From Rotaria sp. Silwood1 (taxonomy: Eukaryota; Rotifera; Eurotatoria; Philodinida; Philodinidae): DNA of 64,000 nt. The notes beneath the pieces were generated by a model, which worked only from the letters and a program-made list of their open reading frames with translations, searched no databases and was not told the DNA's origin. Positions 38,900 to 53,100 of this stretch are shown here, piece by piece. The position numbers and the translations under genes were made by a program. Positions within the stretch are counted from its first letter, which is position 1; each line of letters starts with the position of its first letter. The stretch spans positions 2,422,961 to 2,486,960 of the forward strand of contig CAJNOP010000003.1 in NCBI GenBank assembly GCA_905250075.1, in the 5' to 3' direction.

Positions 38900-41800
38900 A
38901 CGAACAAAGATAAATATTATATTTTAGTGAATTACATACGTAATGATATGACAGAAAAAATTATAACATTATATGATAAAGTTGAAAATGATAATGCATT
39001 AACACATAATACTTAAAAAAATATTACTTTCAATAATTGAATTTCAAATAAATTTCTATTTAACAATAATAAATAAAATTTTCACAGAAAACAATCTATT
39101 TCTACTGCACAATATTATTCTTATAACTACAATGATTGATGTGCTCATAAATTCAATATTTATGTGTGTAATTTTGAATAAATATTATTTCAAAACAGTA
39201 AGACTAGCAATACTATTAAAATTATGTATTCGATTATTTAATTAATATTAAACAATGTAAATCTTTCTTTTATATAGTGTAATGATGACTGTGTGTAATA
39301 GATCGATTATGGTAAGAGAAACATTGAAATTATTTGATCAAATAATGAGTGAAGATGATCATGCACATGATTCTGCTCATGTTATACTTGTTTCGCATGA
39401 ATGCATAGTGAAAATAACTTATTTATTTTTTTTTTGCAATATGATTCATATCTTCATTTGTCAATTTTATTCTTGTTATTCTTTTGAATTAATTCTTCGG
39501 TATTTTAAGTCCTAACTTGGACCTGTCTGTTAAAGAGAAATGTCTCTACACTCTGTCAAATGATGATCAAACAATCATCTCTCAATATGCGTGATGTCCT
39601 TGATGTCAAACACTGTTTTTGATATGTCAATATAGATAATTATGGTTACTTTATGATTATTAATACTATTGATTTCATGACAAGTTTGTATAATGTACAG
39701 ATACATAGACGCAGTATAAACAATTGTTGAAACTAAATAAGATTTAAACGATTTTGTATCATGGAGAACTAATGTAACTTGATGTGCTTGTTACAATTAA
39801 TTACTCACTTTTGAAAAATAATTTTTAGTGTAATAGATATGCTATTTATACTGATGGATAGTATGTACTCGATATGTTTGAAAGTATTTAAAGAGAAAGA
39901 AAAATAAAACGGAATGCACAATTTCATTTCGCTAGTGAAATATATTTAGCTTAAAAAGACTGGCAAATTTAATATTTATTTTAGATTCTCAATACTTGTT
40001 CATATTTGGATTTATTTGATGAAGCCAGTGAAGTATTTTTAGGATATAATATTGAATTACTCGATCGTTGATAGTATTTTATAATGGTAAAACATAAGAA
40101 ATTTAAAGAATGAGAATGAATATCAAGCTTTTTTTTTCTTTTATTTAGACGGACTCATTGATTCGAGTTGATCAACTTAATGAAATAATAAATTATCTAA
40201 ATATTTGTTTTTATTGTTATTTAGTTACTAAGACATCGGCATTGATTGACAAATATGAATCGACCAACCACCATAATTATAATATATATGCCTATATTGC
40301 ATTGTGCACATAATCGAGATCATGTACAATTGAGGTATTTCGACTAGAAGAATTGAAAATATCGCATATGCTTCTACGTATGTGCCTTTTATTAATATAT
40401 TCATGACACTTCACCTTTGTATTGATATGCATAGTTAATCATTACACTGATCAAGGTCGTCGAAAAGATATATTTAAGATTCAATAAATAATGTGAGAAA
40501 CAAAGTTTAAAGAAGTATTTGATCTTACTTGAATTAATATCGAAAGTATTATACATGAATTTTATGTTAATGAGCAAACTATTTTTTCTGTTTTGTCTAT
40601 ATCAATCACAAAATAACGTCGATGTCATGCTCAAATTTGTGAATTTATAAAGAAATAGTTCGTATTATTGGAGAACCATTAAATGTTGAATAACTTACAT
40701 ATCGAGGAAAAAATAAAAATTGGTTTTAAAAAAATGTAACATAAGATTATTTTTTGAACAATTACATTAGAATTAAAGATAAATATAGCTTATCATACGT
40801 CAATCGACTAGGCGGCTTAGAAATTATTGAAGTCATCAGGAATCATTTTTAGATTGCTCTGATTTAGTTAGAAGATTAGTATTCTTGTTTGTATATAACA
40901 TAAAGATGATGAATAACAAGGTTTATCTAATTAAAAACATATTAATACTATTCAATATCTATGAACATGAGCATGCGATAAAATTGATATTAGCAAATAG
41001 ATACACAAACCATCATGCTACAATTAATTAGGCGAAAGTGAAACTTTTTTTTACTTCTATTTATTAGTTTTTACGATCATTCAGAAATAGATTGCCATTT
41101 GAATGTACAAAGATAGTCCAGACGTTCTTTCAAGGTTCGGTTAGTACAATATCATCGAGTCTTTGATACATTGCTTAAATTGAATTATCATTGTCAACAC
41201 TGTCCATTGCTATATACTTCCACTCGGTAACAGTCTTCATCGGCAATCGAACGACGAAATTATATAGTCTTAATATTATGCTTTCTTTTTCGACCGATTT
41301 TGTCTATCATGTCACTTATTTCAAAATTTTACCTAAAAAATTTACGTAAAAGAAAGTGAGAAAATTTATGGTGAAAGGTTTAAATTCTAATTTAATTAGT
41401 ACAAACATTAAAAGTATCTTTTGGCGATTATTTTTCTTCCTGTCTCTTATTAGCTGATTCAAAAAATAGAGAAATAAAAATGTCTTGCTGATGATTCATA
41501 TCTTAATCATTGATCGGCAAAAATTCTCGCGAGTAATAGAGAATTGTATTTGTAGATATTTTGGTCGTTTCAAATTTTTAACTAGACAAGGTTATTATTT
41601 GCAGTACACATATACACACTACAGATATTCAACGAGGGATAGATTGATATATGTTAGAGTTATTTAACTTAAACTATCCTAGAATAAAATGCATATCTGT
41701 GGATCATTCTCTGGTAATTCATGACTTCATCTATGACTTTTTATGGAGAAAGAAATTAAACTATATCTCATGTAATCTTACACAAAAAGTGTTTGTTTGT

Positions 41801-44000
41801 CTAATACTGCTCATTTCAGAAAATACGAATGAAATGAACGTATTTCTCGACAGAAATCTTGATTACACACTTATGTTTGTCTATTGATCTCAATTTGTAT
41901 AACTATAATAAAATAAAAATACAGAAAAAGAAACCATAACTTGCATAATTGATTGCTGTTGTTCTATTCTATTTTGAATTATCTTTGAACAAATGACTTC
42001 ACACTGCTCATATTACACTCACGCAATTGTAAACTTTAGTTCTCTTTGAGAATTATATCAACAACATATGATGTGTTAATAATTTGATTACGAAAGAGTA
42101 ACTGGAAGAAGAAGTCAAACTATTTGGCAGCAGTTGATATATTTCAAAGCTATACTATGTTTCTCATGGTTTCAGAATATAATGAATAAGGTGTTCGTGG
42201 TTCTGAAGGCTGGAGACACAATAAAACTTTGAATACACAGTCTGACTCCTCGGAACAAATTATGCAAGAGGTTATTCAATGACAGACACTACTTCCTAAT
42301 TTTTTTTACATATTTCAGAAATTTATATAGTTATTTTATATACATATGAATCTGTATGAATAAATTATAATGCTAGATATAATAATTCAGCTATTGGACT
42401 ATAGTTTATTTGTTAAGATTCAATGTTATATTTTGAACATCATTTATATTGAGATCAACGTGATGATTTTCTTTATGTAAACAAAAACTTTTCTATACTT
42501 TTGTATTTATCAATAATAAACTATTACTTTCTTCAGAAGTATGTTTTATGCTGTTTTGACTACAGATGAATTTCTTGATATTAAAATATTATTTTATACC
42601 TATACGATGAAAATGATTAGCACACATTTATAAGCACTAGTAGAATCACTTTTTCATCTGAACATAAGTAAAAACTACTGTTCTGAGATGTTGATTAATT
42701 AATTAAATAGTCGATTTATCATTATCAGTAAAAGTTTAAAAAAAATTTCAAGTTTAACATATATACGACAAAAAATATAATTAACTCAGTTACAATCAAT
42801 GATTGATTTAAATGGTTTACTATTAAAGTAATAAGATCTAAGAATAGAGCAAAATTGGTACTGCAATGATTTGATTTAATCATGAATTAATCATTTATGC
42901 AGTGCCATTCATTAACATGTTTATCGGATGTATGCTGACGTCGATCAAAATCGATTGTATGAGGTAGAAAAAAAACAGCTTTGTGAAGCGACGTTTTATA
43001 TTTAGAAATCATTTTTTATACCTTGAAAATGTCAACTGTTTCGAACAAAAAATGCACATAATGGATGATGTTGATTGTTTAACCAAAAATATACTATCTG
43101 CTCTATTTTAAAATCGATTCAATGTACTACAATGTGGTTAAAAAAAGCATTTACTAGACAATATATCGTTATTTTCAGCCATTGCTAATAACAATATTTT
43201 TGAAGAATTAGATCCGACATTAAGAGAGACATATAGTTGAGTAGTTATTAAACAGTATATTCCAATTGAATTTTTACTGCCTATGTCAGTCATCCACTTT
43301 TTTTTGTTTCTTTCCTTTCCCACTACACAAGTTTAGATTGTTCAAATATTAAAAAAATATGAAGCCCGTTCGGTGCACACATTCATTGAAAGTGGTGTTT
43401 TTTCTCGATTGAGGCTTCGATAATAGTTTTCTTGTTAAAGAAATTTCTGATCGAACAGCTACTCTCTATGATGAAAACAAATATTTTTTTTTCGAGCAGA
43501 CCTCGTTTTTTAAAATTGGTAAAACTGTTGTAACTTTTATTCATTGTTGGACATTAACTTTGAAAAAGCGTATCTATATTGCTGATATAACATTCATAAA
43601 AAAAATAAGCTGCAGTTCTTGTTGAAATATATTCGGACACTAAATAAGCAGTGACAAATATAAGTAGTCAAGATTCAAAAGAAGGAATGATCGACTATTA
43701 AACGAAAGATGACTTATTGAATAGTCTTTATGCATACATTATGATTGTAGAATATAATGGATAGAGTACAGGTATTTTTTCAAGGCACAATAAACCATAA
43801 AACTTCAGAATTCGAAACAAACTCACTACAGCAAACAGTCCAAGAAACAATTGGACTAAGCAAAGCTAATATTAATCATCAAAATATAGTTCATTTTATA
43901 TTTTTGAATCAACACACTTGTTTTCTTTTCTATAAAAAGCAAGTCAATTAGTGGTGATAAGAGTCATTAGAAAAAAAAAAAGTTCTAACATATGATTTAC
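38900..44000 (+). pseudogene. Scattered coding-like fragments, possibly one or more decayed genes
   Basis: Several short plus-strand stretches read like protein and some follow intron-type acceptors, but none extends far. Examples: NYIRNDMTEKIITLYDKVEN near 38930, RETLKLFDQIMSEDDHAHDS with VILVSHE near 39310, YLDLFDEASEVFLGYNIELL near 40008, TDSLIRVDQLNEIINYLNI near 40150, VNHYTDQGRRKDIFKIQ near 40435, IFEELDPTLRETYS near 43195. Stops interrupt the frames between them. VILVSHE slightly recalls histidine phosphatases, but that is not enough for a call. This could be one gene in decay, as expected in the eroding homeologous copies of bdelloid genomes, or pieces of several. Confidence 0.3.
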
Positions 44001-45125
44001 CAATATACTCAATGTGTATACTTCAAACGACTATTATACTTATGAAAGCTACCTTTGAATTAAACTACCTTGACAATGATTACTAACTATTCATTCCGAT
44101 AATAAAAGCAATCTAATCAAGTGAATATATAGTTCACTTGAATAATACGTCGTTTTTTTTAAAAGCAAGAACTTGAATATTAATAAATCAGAAAGATTTA
44201 TTATAATATGATCATTAGTCTATGCATGATTAAATCGTAAAAAAAAGTAATTCTCTTAATGGTTTCATCTGTTATATATTTAACGCATGAAGCATTTCGA
44301 TAAAAATTTATTTGATTTTTTCGTTTTGATTGGCTTTATCATGATTTAAATCAAAACCTGATGTCAATCCTGCATTTAACATATAAGAAAATAATTTTCA
44401 GATCGATTATTTTCTTTTTCAAACGATACTTATATGAAATTGTAAACGTCAACTAAATAGGATTAAGTACTTATATAACCCATGTGACATGATGTTTTTT
44501 TTTATTTGTCTTTAACTTCGACAAGAAAGTTTCAAGATGAAAAAAATTTGATTTCTCTTCATTTATAAATTTACTTTATTATTAAAAGAAAATTTAGAAG
44601 AAAAAAGAAAACATTTTGTTTTTCTTATTTAATATTTCTTTTGTTGTTTTTTGCGTATAAAGAAAAATACGTAAAAACCTATTTTAAAATGAATTCTCAA
44701 ACGAAAAATAATCGCCAGCACTCAACATTTTAATTGACATCGGTTCGAAAACTAAATAGACAAATTGATTGCAACAATCGAGAAAGTGCATCAAAAAAAT
44801 AATAAAATATACCGCTGCTGCTGTTTATGTCAATCAATCATCAGTCGCCCTTCGAAATCAAAAGAAATCAACACGCCTAGTCAGTCATCACACGAGCATC
44901 AAAACTTTGGTTCTCTCATCTCACATTTGCCTTCGCTTATTTTTCTACTTATTTTTTTTCAAAGTGTGATTACGGAACTCGATCGTATGTTTGCCCAGCA
45001 ACAGCACATACAAACATTATAAACGCTTTTTGTGCCTCAAAAGTGCCATTTTGAAAAGGAGGAAAAAAGAAATCATTATCATTGGATCAAAGTATATTTG
45101 AGCTGTTTGTGTATACGTAAATACG

Positions 45126-46532
45126 ATGCAACTATTCGAATCCAAAGTGCTCAATGCTATACGTCAATCTCAATATAAACAACTTGCTTTATTTGTTCGT
45201 CATAACTATAATCTAAATGTAACAACAAAAGATGGTCGGAATGGTTTATTTATTGCACTTGATATTCCTGATGCACGTAAACGTCGTCGTATGATTAGAT
45301 TTTGTTTAGATCATGGTATTGATGCATTACAAAAAGAGAAAAAATATAATTATACACCTTTACATGAAGCTATTGCTCGACAACAAATTGATTCTGTTCA
45401 ACTTTTACTTGCTAATGCTGGTGGTGAAATTGATTGGCGTTCATTAGATGTACATGGTCGTACAATATTACATCAAGCAGTTGAATCAAATAATGTATCA
45501 ATACTTGAAGCACTCATTATTGTTATGAATCATTATGGAGTTTCTGTTGATATACCAGATAAAAATGGTTTAACACCATATTTATTAGCTGTAAAACTTC
45601 ATTTACGTGACATGGCACAAATACTTTCAAATAAAGGACATGCAAGTAGACAACAATGTGATTTACAAACACATCGAAATGCAAATGAATGGAAAGTAGC
45701 TGGTATTGAAGAACACCGTTTACTTATACGTGATAAACTTCGACAAGAAATTGATAATGCTATGACAGAAGGTAAAATCAATAAAGTTAAAAAATTAAAA
45801 CAAATTTATTATTCACCATTATTATTATCAACAAATATTCCAACTCGTCGTGATTCAATTTTATCTATGACAACTATATCGGGTTTAAATACGAAATCAT
45901 CTATGTCAATTAATGAAATGATTGATCAATTACCAGAAGGTGATATACCTGAATCATTTGTAACTAGTGAATCAGATGATCAAACTTTTCATTTGGAATC
46001 TTTGTCATCATCTCAAAAGCCTGTATCATTGTCTCTTCCACCAATATCCACTGCACGACAGCATCGACCAGTTTTAACACTCAATGCTCTTGTAGATTTA
46101 TTTCAGGTAGTTCAATAATCAACATGCCTATATTATTTATTTCTTTTTGAGACTTGAAAAAAAAAACAAAAAATCTCATTTATTTTCTTTTATAAAACTC
46201 TCTCTTATATTTTTGTTCTGTCTATTTTTATTTTCTTTCCGGTTCCAAAGAAGAATAAAAAAACGAAATAGACACATGTAGATTTTTATCTTCTTTTCTT
46301 TCTTTTTACATTTTATTTGTCCCAGGTGGTTACTGATCAAATATCGCCATCGTATCGTTCATCAGTGAAAAACAATACTACTACATCATTTGGTCAATAT
46401 GCACGCAAAAAAAATTCAGTGATTTCACATCGAAGTACATTAGCTACAGTTAGAAATAGTACAAATTTATCGTCAATATCAAGACGGCGACGTTCTTCGA
46501 ACATTGTTGTCGCAACAAAACGAGTTGCTTAA
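45126..46532 (+). CDS. Ankyrin-repeat protein
   Basis: Two exons, 45126-46106 and 46326-46532, join in phase 0 to 395 residues. The first 190 residues contain about four ankyrin repeats: DGRNGLFIALDI...MIRFCLDHGIDA, NYTPLHEAIARQQIDSVQLL, HGRTILHQAVESNNVSILEA and NGLTPYLLAVKLHLRDMAQI, the TPLH and GRT...LH signatures being clear. A basic, helical segment (EEHRLLIRDKLRQEIDNAMT) follows, then a Ser/Thr-rich probably disordered half, with an Arg/Lys-rich C terminus (SISRRRRSSN). No signal peptide or membrane segment is seen. The likely role is as a protein-interaction scaffold; I could not assign a named family. The gene converges with the synaptotagmin-like gene, only 56 bp separating their stop codons; AATAAA near 46569 would lie almost in the neighbour. 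Confidence 0.88.
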
Positions 46533-46588
46533 TTTGTGTATGTGAGAAAAAGAGTTAAGGAGACGAAAAATAAAGTAGACTAAACATA

Positions 46589-48707
46589 TTATCCGAAAAA
46601 TTGATACCATCCAAGATGAACTTGTCGAGGCTGTTCAAGCATTGTTTGCCATTCACTTTTATATCGTGTATGTTCACCAAGAAGTATTGAACCACCAGAT
46701 ATTATTGATTCATCTTTTGAATGTAATATACGAATAATGAGTTCAAAATGTACATATATTGATTGAATATCATTTAGCGGAATATTTTGCGTAATAATTT
46801 CGTTTATTTCATGCATATTATTGTTTGTTGTTAGTGATTCAGCAGAAATAATAGACGGTAGTTTCTTTTGATAAAACCGACGACCATGATGAAAAAATGT
46901 TACTATTAACCGAGCATCTATTGAAAAGAAAAGATTTAGTTAATAAAGTAACCTTGAGAAAAAAACGGTTTTGATATACTCTATTACCTATTATATTTTA
47001 GTTATCAAAAATGAACAATCTATTCGTTTGTAGAACTTTTTCTTTCTACAAATGTGATTTATTTGTTAGAATAAATATGAAAATTCTACTATTCTGTGTG
47101 CTAATTAATAACAAAAATTGTATTTTGATTATTTATCTTGTTGTTCAAATTAAAAATACTTGTTGTATTATATCCAAAATCTCAATTATTTATGTCTTAT
47201 TCATAATATCAAAAAACAAAATTTCATTTCGACTTTACATTCCACTTCATATTTTGCAACTCAACTAATCCATTTATCTATGATAATGTGAATTTTTTTC
47301 TATTAAAAAATCATACCGATTTTTTTATCTTTTTCTGTTTTACACAGATAACGTAATTTTTCAACTTTAATTGTAATTCTTTCAGCAGTTGGAAGATAAC
47401 TCATGCCAAGAAAGATTTCTCCAAAAGTTATCTAATATACAAAAAAAAAGACAAACAAATCTTTCATTCAATGTATTAAAAGTCTTCTTTCATACTTCCG
47501 GCAAATCTTTAAAGTCAATTATTTGTTGATAATGAGGTATCATTGATGAATTTAAAGGAATTACAGCTTCAAACATCAAATCTTGAATACCAGATCGATC
47601 AATACAAAAAAGTAAAAAACGAAGAGATGTTGATTTGATATTATTTATATTTAGTTCGAATAGTAAGTATTCATCACATATCAATGTATCTGATGATGTT
47701 CGTGATAACTTTCTAAATGATATAAAAAATTAATACTAAAAGCATCAATCAAAAACCTATATCGAACTTAGTCGTTTTTTCTTGTTGTTTCTTCCATGTA
47801 CTTAATTGCAAACTTGATCGACGTTTTTTTCTGGCATCATGAAATTTTTTTAATATTTTATTATTTAATAATTGTATATGAATAAAAAACTCCGCTTGTT
47901 CATCAAATGCTGGATGAACTGAAAAATGTTCACCATCTGTTAAATGAATTATTAATATATTTTTTGTTGTATCAATATTAAGTTCAATATTGACTTGAGC
48001 ATATGGAGGTGATGGATAAGTAGTAATTGTTGCTACAAGTGTATCATTATTTGAGAAAGATGAACGGGCCGATTCAGGATAAGTGATTTTTTCATTTAAT
48101 GATGATGCATAATCAGTACCCTGAATAAAATAATATCAAAGAAATATTTTGGCAAATGAAGTCGATTATTGCTGAAACTGTTTCCATATATATTTAAAAA
48201 AAAAATTTCTCTGTATGTACTGATGAACTTCAGAAAAGATGCTTACACCACTCGATTGTCCACCATCAGTGTCCGATGCTGTTCCATTGGATAATTTTCT
48301 TCCTGGATTCAAATATTGACATTTGTTTAAAATACTCATATCATCTGTTTTAACAATTGATTCATAATATGGTGGTGTTGATGGAAGTACAAATGTATTT
48401 TTTTTTGATAATGGAGCAATTAATATTCGTTGTTCTTTATCTTGATAGAAATCAAAATGATTCTCAACTTTATTTTATTGTACTATATTCATAATCAACA
48501 CCTACCTAATTTCTTTTTTCGATAATATCGCCGTCGTAAAGGAGATTGTGAACAAATAAGACAAAGCAATGTACAACCAGCGATTGAAACAAATGTAGCA
48601 ACAAAAAGTACAATTATAATTCGTTCATTTGGTGTAAATTGTCGTTGCAACGGAAATACATGCCGCAATTGATCAAGATAATCTTTCTCTTGTGGACTAC
48701 TACTCAT
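46589..48707 (-). CDS. Synaptotagmin-like C2-domain membrane protein
   Basis: Six exons (48506-48707, 48247-48440, 47768-48120, 47496-47712, 47317-47431, 46589-46917) join in frame to 469 residues. One N-terminal membrane helix at about 27-50 (IIIVLFVATFVSIAGCTLLC) is followed by a basic patch RRRYYRKKK, as in synaptotagmins. A linker leads to a divergent C2A-like region (YAQVNIELNIDTTKNILIVH...) and a C2B-like region that begins ITFGEIFLGMSYLPTAERIT and ends WQTMLEQPRQVHLGWYQFFG, the usual W..ML..PR..V..W pattern. The Asp residues of the Ca2+-binding loops are not evident, so a Ca2+-independent member (Syt12/14/16-like) is more likely than a fast sensor. One donor (GTTCGA after 47768) is weak but is required by phase. 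I chose the ATG at 48707 because the upstream in-frame extension is not protein-like. Confidence 0.82.
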
Positions 48708-49360
48708 ATTTATCCTGTCTATATCATTTGAGCTTTTTTTTAGATAATCGTTGTTGGATTCGTGACAGTGCTCTTTTTTTAATACTTTGTCATATACAGT
48801 GAAAATGAGACAGCTGCGATATACGCAAATATGAAAAAACAATATTTTTGGTCAAAAGCAGAAAAAACAATTTTTTTCTCTCGTTACTCTGCTATAGGAT
48901 TCGTTTCTTTTTTTTCTTCACTTCACAATGAAATACAGAGACCAATCGCAGAATACATTATATGATGTTGATGCATATTGATTTAAGCATGATTAATAGA
49001 GGTTCTTGATATATATATATATATATATTCATACACATATAAAAGTGCCTCAAACAAAATATTTCTTTTCAGACACAATTCATACTCAAGGTTAAACAGA
49101 TTCTGTTGATCAAATGTTTGATATTGATACGTTGTTGAATCAACAGGTGATCGCTTTTTAAACAAAAAGAAAACTATATCTTGATATAGAAAAAAAAATA
49201 GACATACACGCAGTTTTTTTATATACATAGAACAAGCTTATTTTAATAAAGGATTAAAAAAAAGAAAGTAAAGATAATGCAATAATGCAACTAAGTATTT
49301 TTTTTTGTTATTTTTGTCACATCGTTAAATGTTATATGATCTCTATACATTGGTTTCTGA
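48708..49360. other. Spacer between synaptotagmin-like gene and CHMP1
   Basis: About 650 bp between two minus-strand genes, with an AT dinucleotide run near 49010-49030 and T-rich tracts. It holds the promoter of the synaptotagmin-like gene and the 3' untranslated region of CHMP1. The open frame 48983-49228 shows no domain. Confidence 0.5.
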
Positions 49361-50149
49361 TTAAGATTCACGTAATTTTGCTAATCGTTGACTTAACTCG
49401 TCCTGAAAAAAAAGCATAGAGAAGTATGGTTAAATAAATTAACAAATAAAAGCCAAAAAAACAAAACTCATACTTGTTCTTTAAGAGCAACAGAAGTACT
49501 CATGGCTGGTGCAGTTGGCATATTAAGATTAAGTTCAATTCCTGCTTCGTCAGCCATTTCTTGCATAAGATTAGCAACTTGATCGACTGGTTGTTGTACA
49601 GTAGTGGCATTTTGCATAGCATCATCCATAACTTTTGTTTTTACTTCAAGATCTTCAAAATTTTTCTCTAAACTATCCATTAATTTGGATGTTTCAGTCA
49701 ATGGCATATTTGCAGTTACTTTTGACATTAGTGCAACCGTTTGTTTAAGACTTGCTGCCATCTAAAGAAATATTTTTAAAAAATACGTATATCTGATCTC
49801 AGTTTATATTAGAAATTGTAAATTTACTTGTCGTTGTGCTGCTGAATTTGCTACACGTGCTTGTACACCATCAACACGAGCAGCCATTCGTTTACAATTT
49901 AATGATTCACTATGATGTCGAATAGCATTTTCAGCATGAATTTTAGCAGCTTCAATATTGCCTTTCATTAAGGCTTTTTTAACTTTTTCACGTTCAACTT
50001 TTTCCTGTTTATCATGTGTAGCCGATTGTCGTTCGAGCATTTTTGTTTGCATTTTAAATTGAAATGCCAGTTTATCTATAACGAAAAAAAAATAATGTAA
50101 AGCTTTTATTTTGAAATTAAGAAAAAAGAATACAATACATACCGGACAT
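49361..50149 (-). CDS. CHMP1: Charged multivesicular body protein 1 (ESCRT-III)
   Basis: ESCRT-III subunit acting in late membrane scission at endosomes, midbody and nuclear envelope. Four exons (50143-50149, 49828-50075, 49474-49761, 49361-49402) join in frame to 194 residues; human CHMP1A and 1B have 196 and 199. The first exon codes only for Met-Ser plus one base. The basic N-terminal helices (KMQTKMLERQSATHDKQEKV, KVKKALMKGNIEAAKIHAEN) are followed by the acidic C-terminal half (EDLEVKTKVMDDAMQNATTV, NLMQEMADEAGIELNLNMP) and the MIT-interacting motif DELSQRLAKLRES at the extreme end, which binds Vps4/spastin-type MIT domains. The features do not separate CHMP1A from 1B. Nothing is missing. 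Confidence 0.95.
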
Positions 50150-53100
50150 AATTTTTATGCTTTATTTGTCGTTCGTCGTTAGAAAAAAATATTGACAAAA
50201 AGAGATATATCTGAAATTGAATAAGAAAAATTATTAGGACTTATAGAGAATCTACTTTTAAAAGCGTCGTCATCATCTGACAGTATTATTAATAAAACGA
50301 AGACAAAATAATAGAAAGAAATCGAGAGAAGAAATAATGAAAAATTAATTACTGTACAAACTGAATAATTAATTCAATCAAGCTTACATTAATTTATTTT
50401 AATAGCCTAATAAAAGTTAGATTCATACGAGTGACTTCATCCTAAAATAAAGTATAATGAAATTATTATACAATACATCATATTTCGAACTTTATAATAA
50501 ACATACTAAAATCGCTCTCAATACTGACTTAGTTCTAATGCTTTCAAGAAAACATATTATCAAATTTTGTTTCAAAATGAAGTTTTCCTATAAAATAGAA
50601 ATTTTTCGGGTTTTAAAATCATTACAGAAAAACTCAACAAGCCACTATGTTCTTGAATCAATGTCGTCCATTATTTTACAGTGTAGTTCAGTAATACATG
50701 CAATACAATGAAATATTTAGTTTATATTTGGTTTATCAAAAAATATACTAAATTCAAAATAGATGATGATGCTTCTTCATCCTAGACTATGACCTTCGAG
50801 TGAATCATTGAAGATTTTTAGTTAAAACCAGATCAGAAGAATCAGCAACTAAAACTTAACAATTATTGTCAAAATTGTTAGTCAATATTAAAAGTATATT
50901 ACGTGTACGCAGCATATGAGTAAAAAACCAGAATTTTAAGACGATAGATATATCTCATTTGCTAGTTTTTTCGCTCCTATAAATTGATAAGTTTGTAGTG
51001 ATACTGGAATGTTAAAAGATAAGGAACTTACTATTGAATGTTAGCTTCTTCTTTATTGAAACTTTATATGCAAATCATTAATAAACAATCAACGATTCAG
51101 TCGGAACAGTAATTTCCAATGAAATCTGAAAATGAAACGTTATCACACACTTTACTTATACGAGTAATGTGCATGTTTGTACTGTTTTTGTCAGCAAATT
51201 GTAGGAAAACCAAAATTTTCACGGTCTAAAAAAAACTACTTATGCTCGTATTTTTCTTTAACAGAAATATAAATTGATACTTAACAAACTAATCAGTGGT
51301 CACTTCGTAGACTCATTTAATCATCTGACATGTTTATAACAAAGACAATGCTAGAAATGGTATTGATTAAGGAGTTTTTCAAAAAGCTCAAAACGAACCA
51401 ATTTTAATTTGATTCAGTTTGAAGTCGAATCGATTTCATCTCTGATAAACACTAACTTATCTAACAACCATGAGTTTCAATTCAATACGCCGCAAGTCTT
51501 TCAGAATACGAAATTCGAAAATGTATATTTCTTCAACAAAGCATACATAGTACGCGTTGTTTTTCTGAGAGATGTGTAAAACTGAGTATATTTCTAAAGT
51601 AACAGATTTTCTAAACTTTCTAATTCTGCTTGATATACCTACTATAGAAAACACTAACTCAGAAAAATGACCGATATCAGTGAAGCTATACGTCAGTTAA
51701 TATTATGAGTCATAGTAGTGATAAGTATGATAATGATTATGATTCACACATGAAATGGTTTCTCCAACACTTACTGAATTTAATTAAAAACAATATAAAT
51801 AAATGAAAATTTTTGATTAAATAAATTTTTTAAAATTCTATTTATCCTTATAGATGTCACTAGATTACCATTCAAAATAAGTTAAACAAGTTAAAAGAGG
51901 TTAGCATTGCACAGATACTCCATATAGTATATGCTTGTGCGAAGACTAACTACATCAATCGCCTTTGGGTATTTTTTATTCTCTCCTCCTATTACACAAT
52001 CGATCATCGTCATTTTACAATGTCAGCTGTGTCAGCGAAGTATTTAAGATGAAGTCTTTGTTTCTAGGGTGTAAGATTACAGCAACATCTTGAAAAACTG
52101 TCAAATTCATCTACAAGTTAAAAGTCGTTGCTAGTAAATAAAATCAAAGTGATTTTGAGACAGTCAGGATAGAATAGAATGAGTGAGATAGTCCGTTATT
52201 TTGCGAAGAATCTTCTTTCCGCAGGAACGTAAAGAAAAATTTTGTCAGCGTTGATGAAAATGAAAGTTTTGTGTAATGATGCTGTGTCACCCACGATATG
52301 TTCGGTTCAAACCAGCCTGCGAAAAGGTGAATAGATTTATTTGAAGCAACTATTGGATTACTTATTTGGTTAATACTCATTCTCACATCTTACATAACTT
52401 AATAAAACTTCTAAAGTATACTCTTGTTATATTTCTCATAATTAATTCTTTCTAAAACAAATTAACATAACAACAGCACAAAAATACCAAATGTAATGAC
52501 CATGAAGACGATAATATAATATTGAAGTACAACTAAGAATGTATTGAACTACAAGACAATACTTTTCTCCAACTACACTTTGACATCATTGAAATCATTC
52601 GTTTGGAAGAAAAGGATCGATCTACACATATATTTCATAGATCCACCCCATTTCTATTTTAATTACATACAACAATGTCCTAATTAACATCGAGAAATGA
52701 TAACTATCACCTTGACATCACTATTCGATTTTTCAACCGACTATATTTTCTACTGTGTTGGATACAGATTAAATATGAATCGGTAAATTTGGTTTATGCT
52801 TATGTAATAATAATAATTTTCAAAAAAAACACGCTTACGGCGAAAATAAAGATAAATTAAAAGGTTTATTTTTTTATGCGAACGCACTGAAAAAAACTAA
52901 TAGTAAATAAAACATTTTCATTTATCACTTATTTATATTTTTTATTTAGAAATAATTTAGAATTTCTATTCATGTGAACAAGAAGATATACAACTTCTAT
53001 ATGATTACATAGGCCCGATCAAGCAGCAGTGAACATATTACTCGATCTGGTCTCGAGAAAACAAATGATTAATAGTATGTATTCATCAGTATTCATAGGT

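Larger units (their letters stand above)
37806..45125. other. Gene-poor 7.3-kb stretch
   Basis: Apart from an orphan exon (38472-38579) and coding-like fragments (38900-44000), listed separately, I see AT-rich sequence with many in-frame stops. The last 400 bp (44700-45125) are the likely promoter and leader of the ankyrin gene. No terminal repeats, tRNA or clear transposase were identified. Confidence 0.45.

Noticed and set aside
39282-39515. Possible histidine phosphatase (HVILVSHE-like motif)
   Set aside because: Only the motif resembles the family; the frame runs into low-complexity Phe-rich sequence and no catalytic RHG was found.
52144-52386. Minus-strand frame with GWFEPNISWVTQHH...TFLRKED
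   Set aside because: Looked briefly like a transposase fragment, but no motif of a known family could be placed and there are no flanking repeats.
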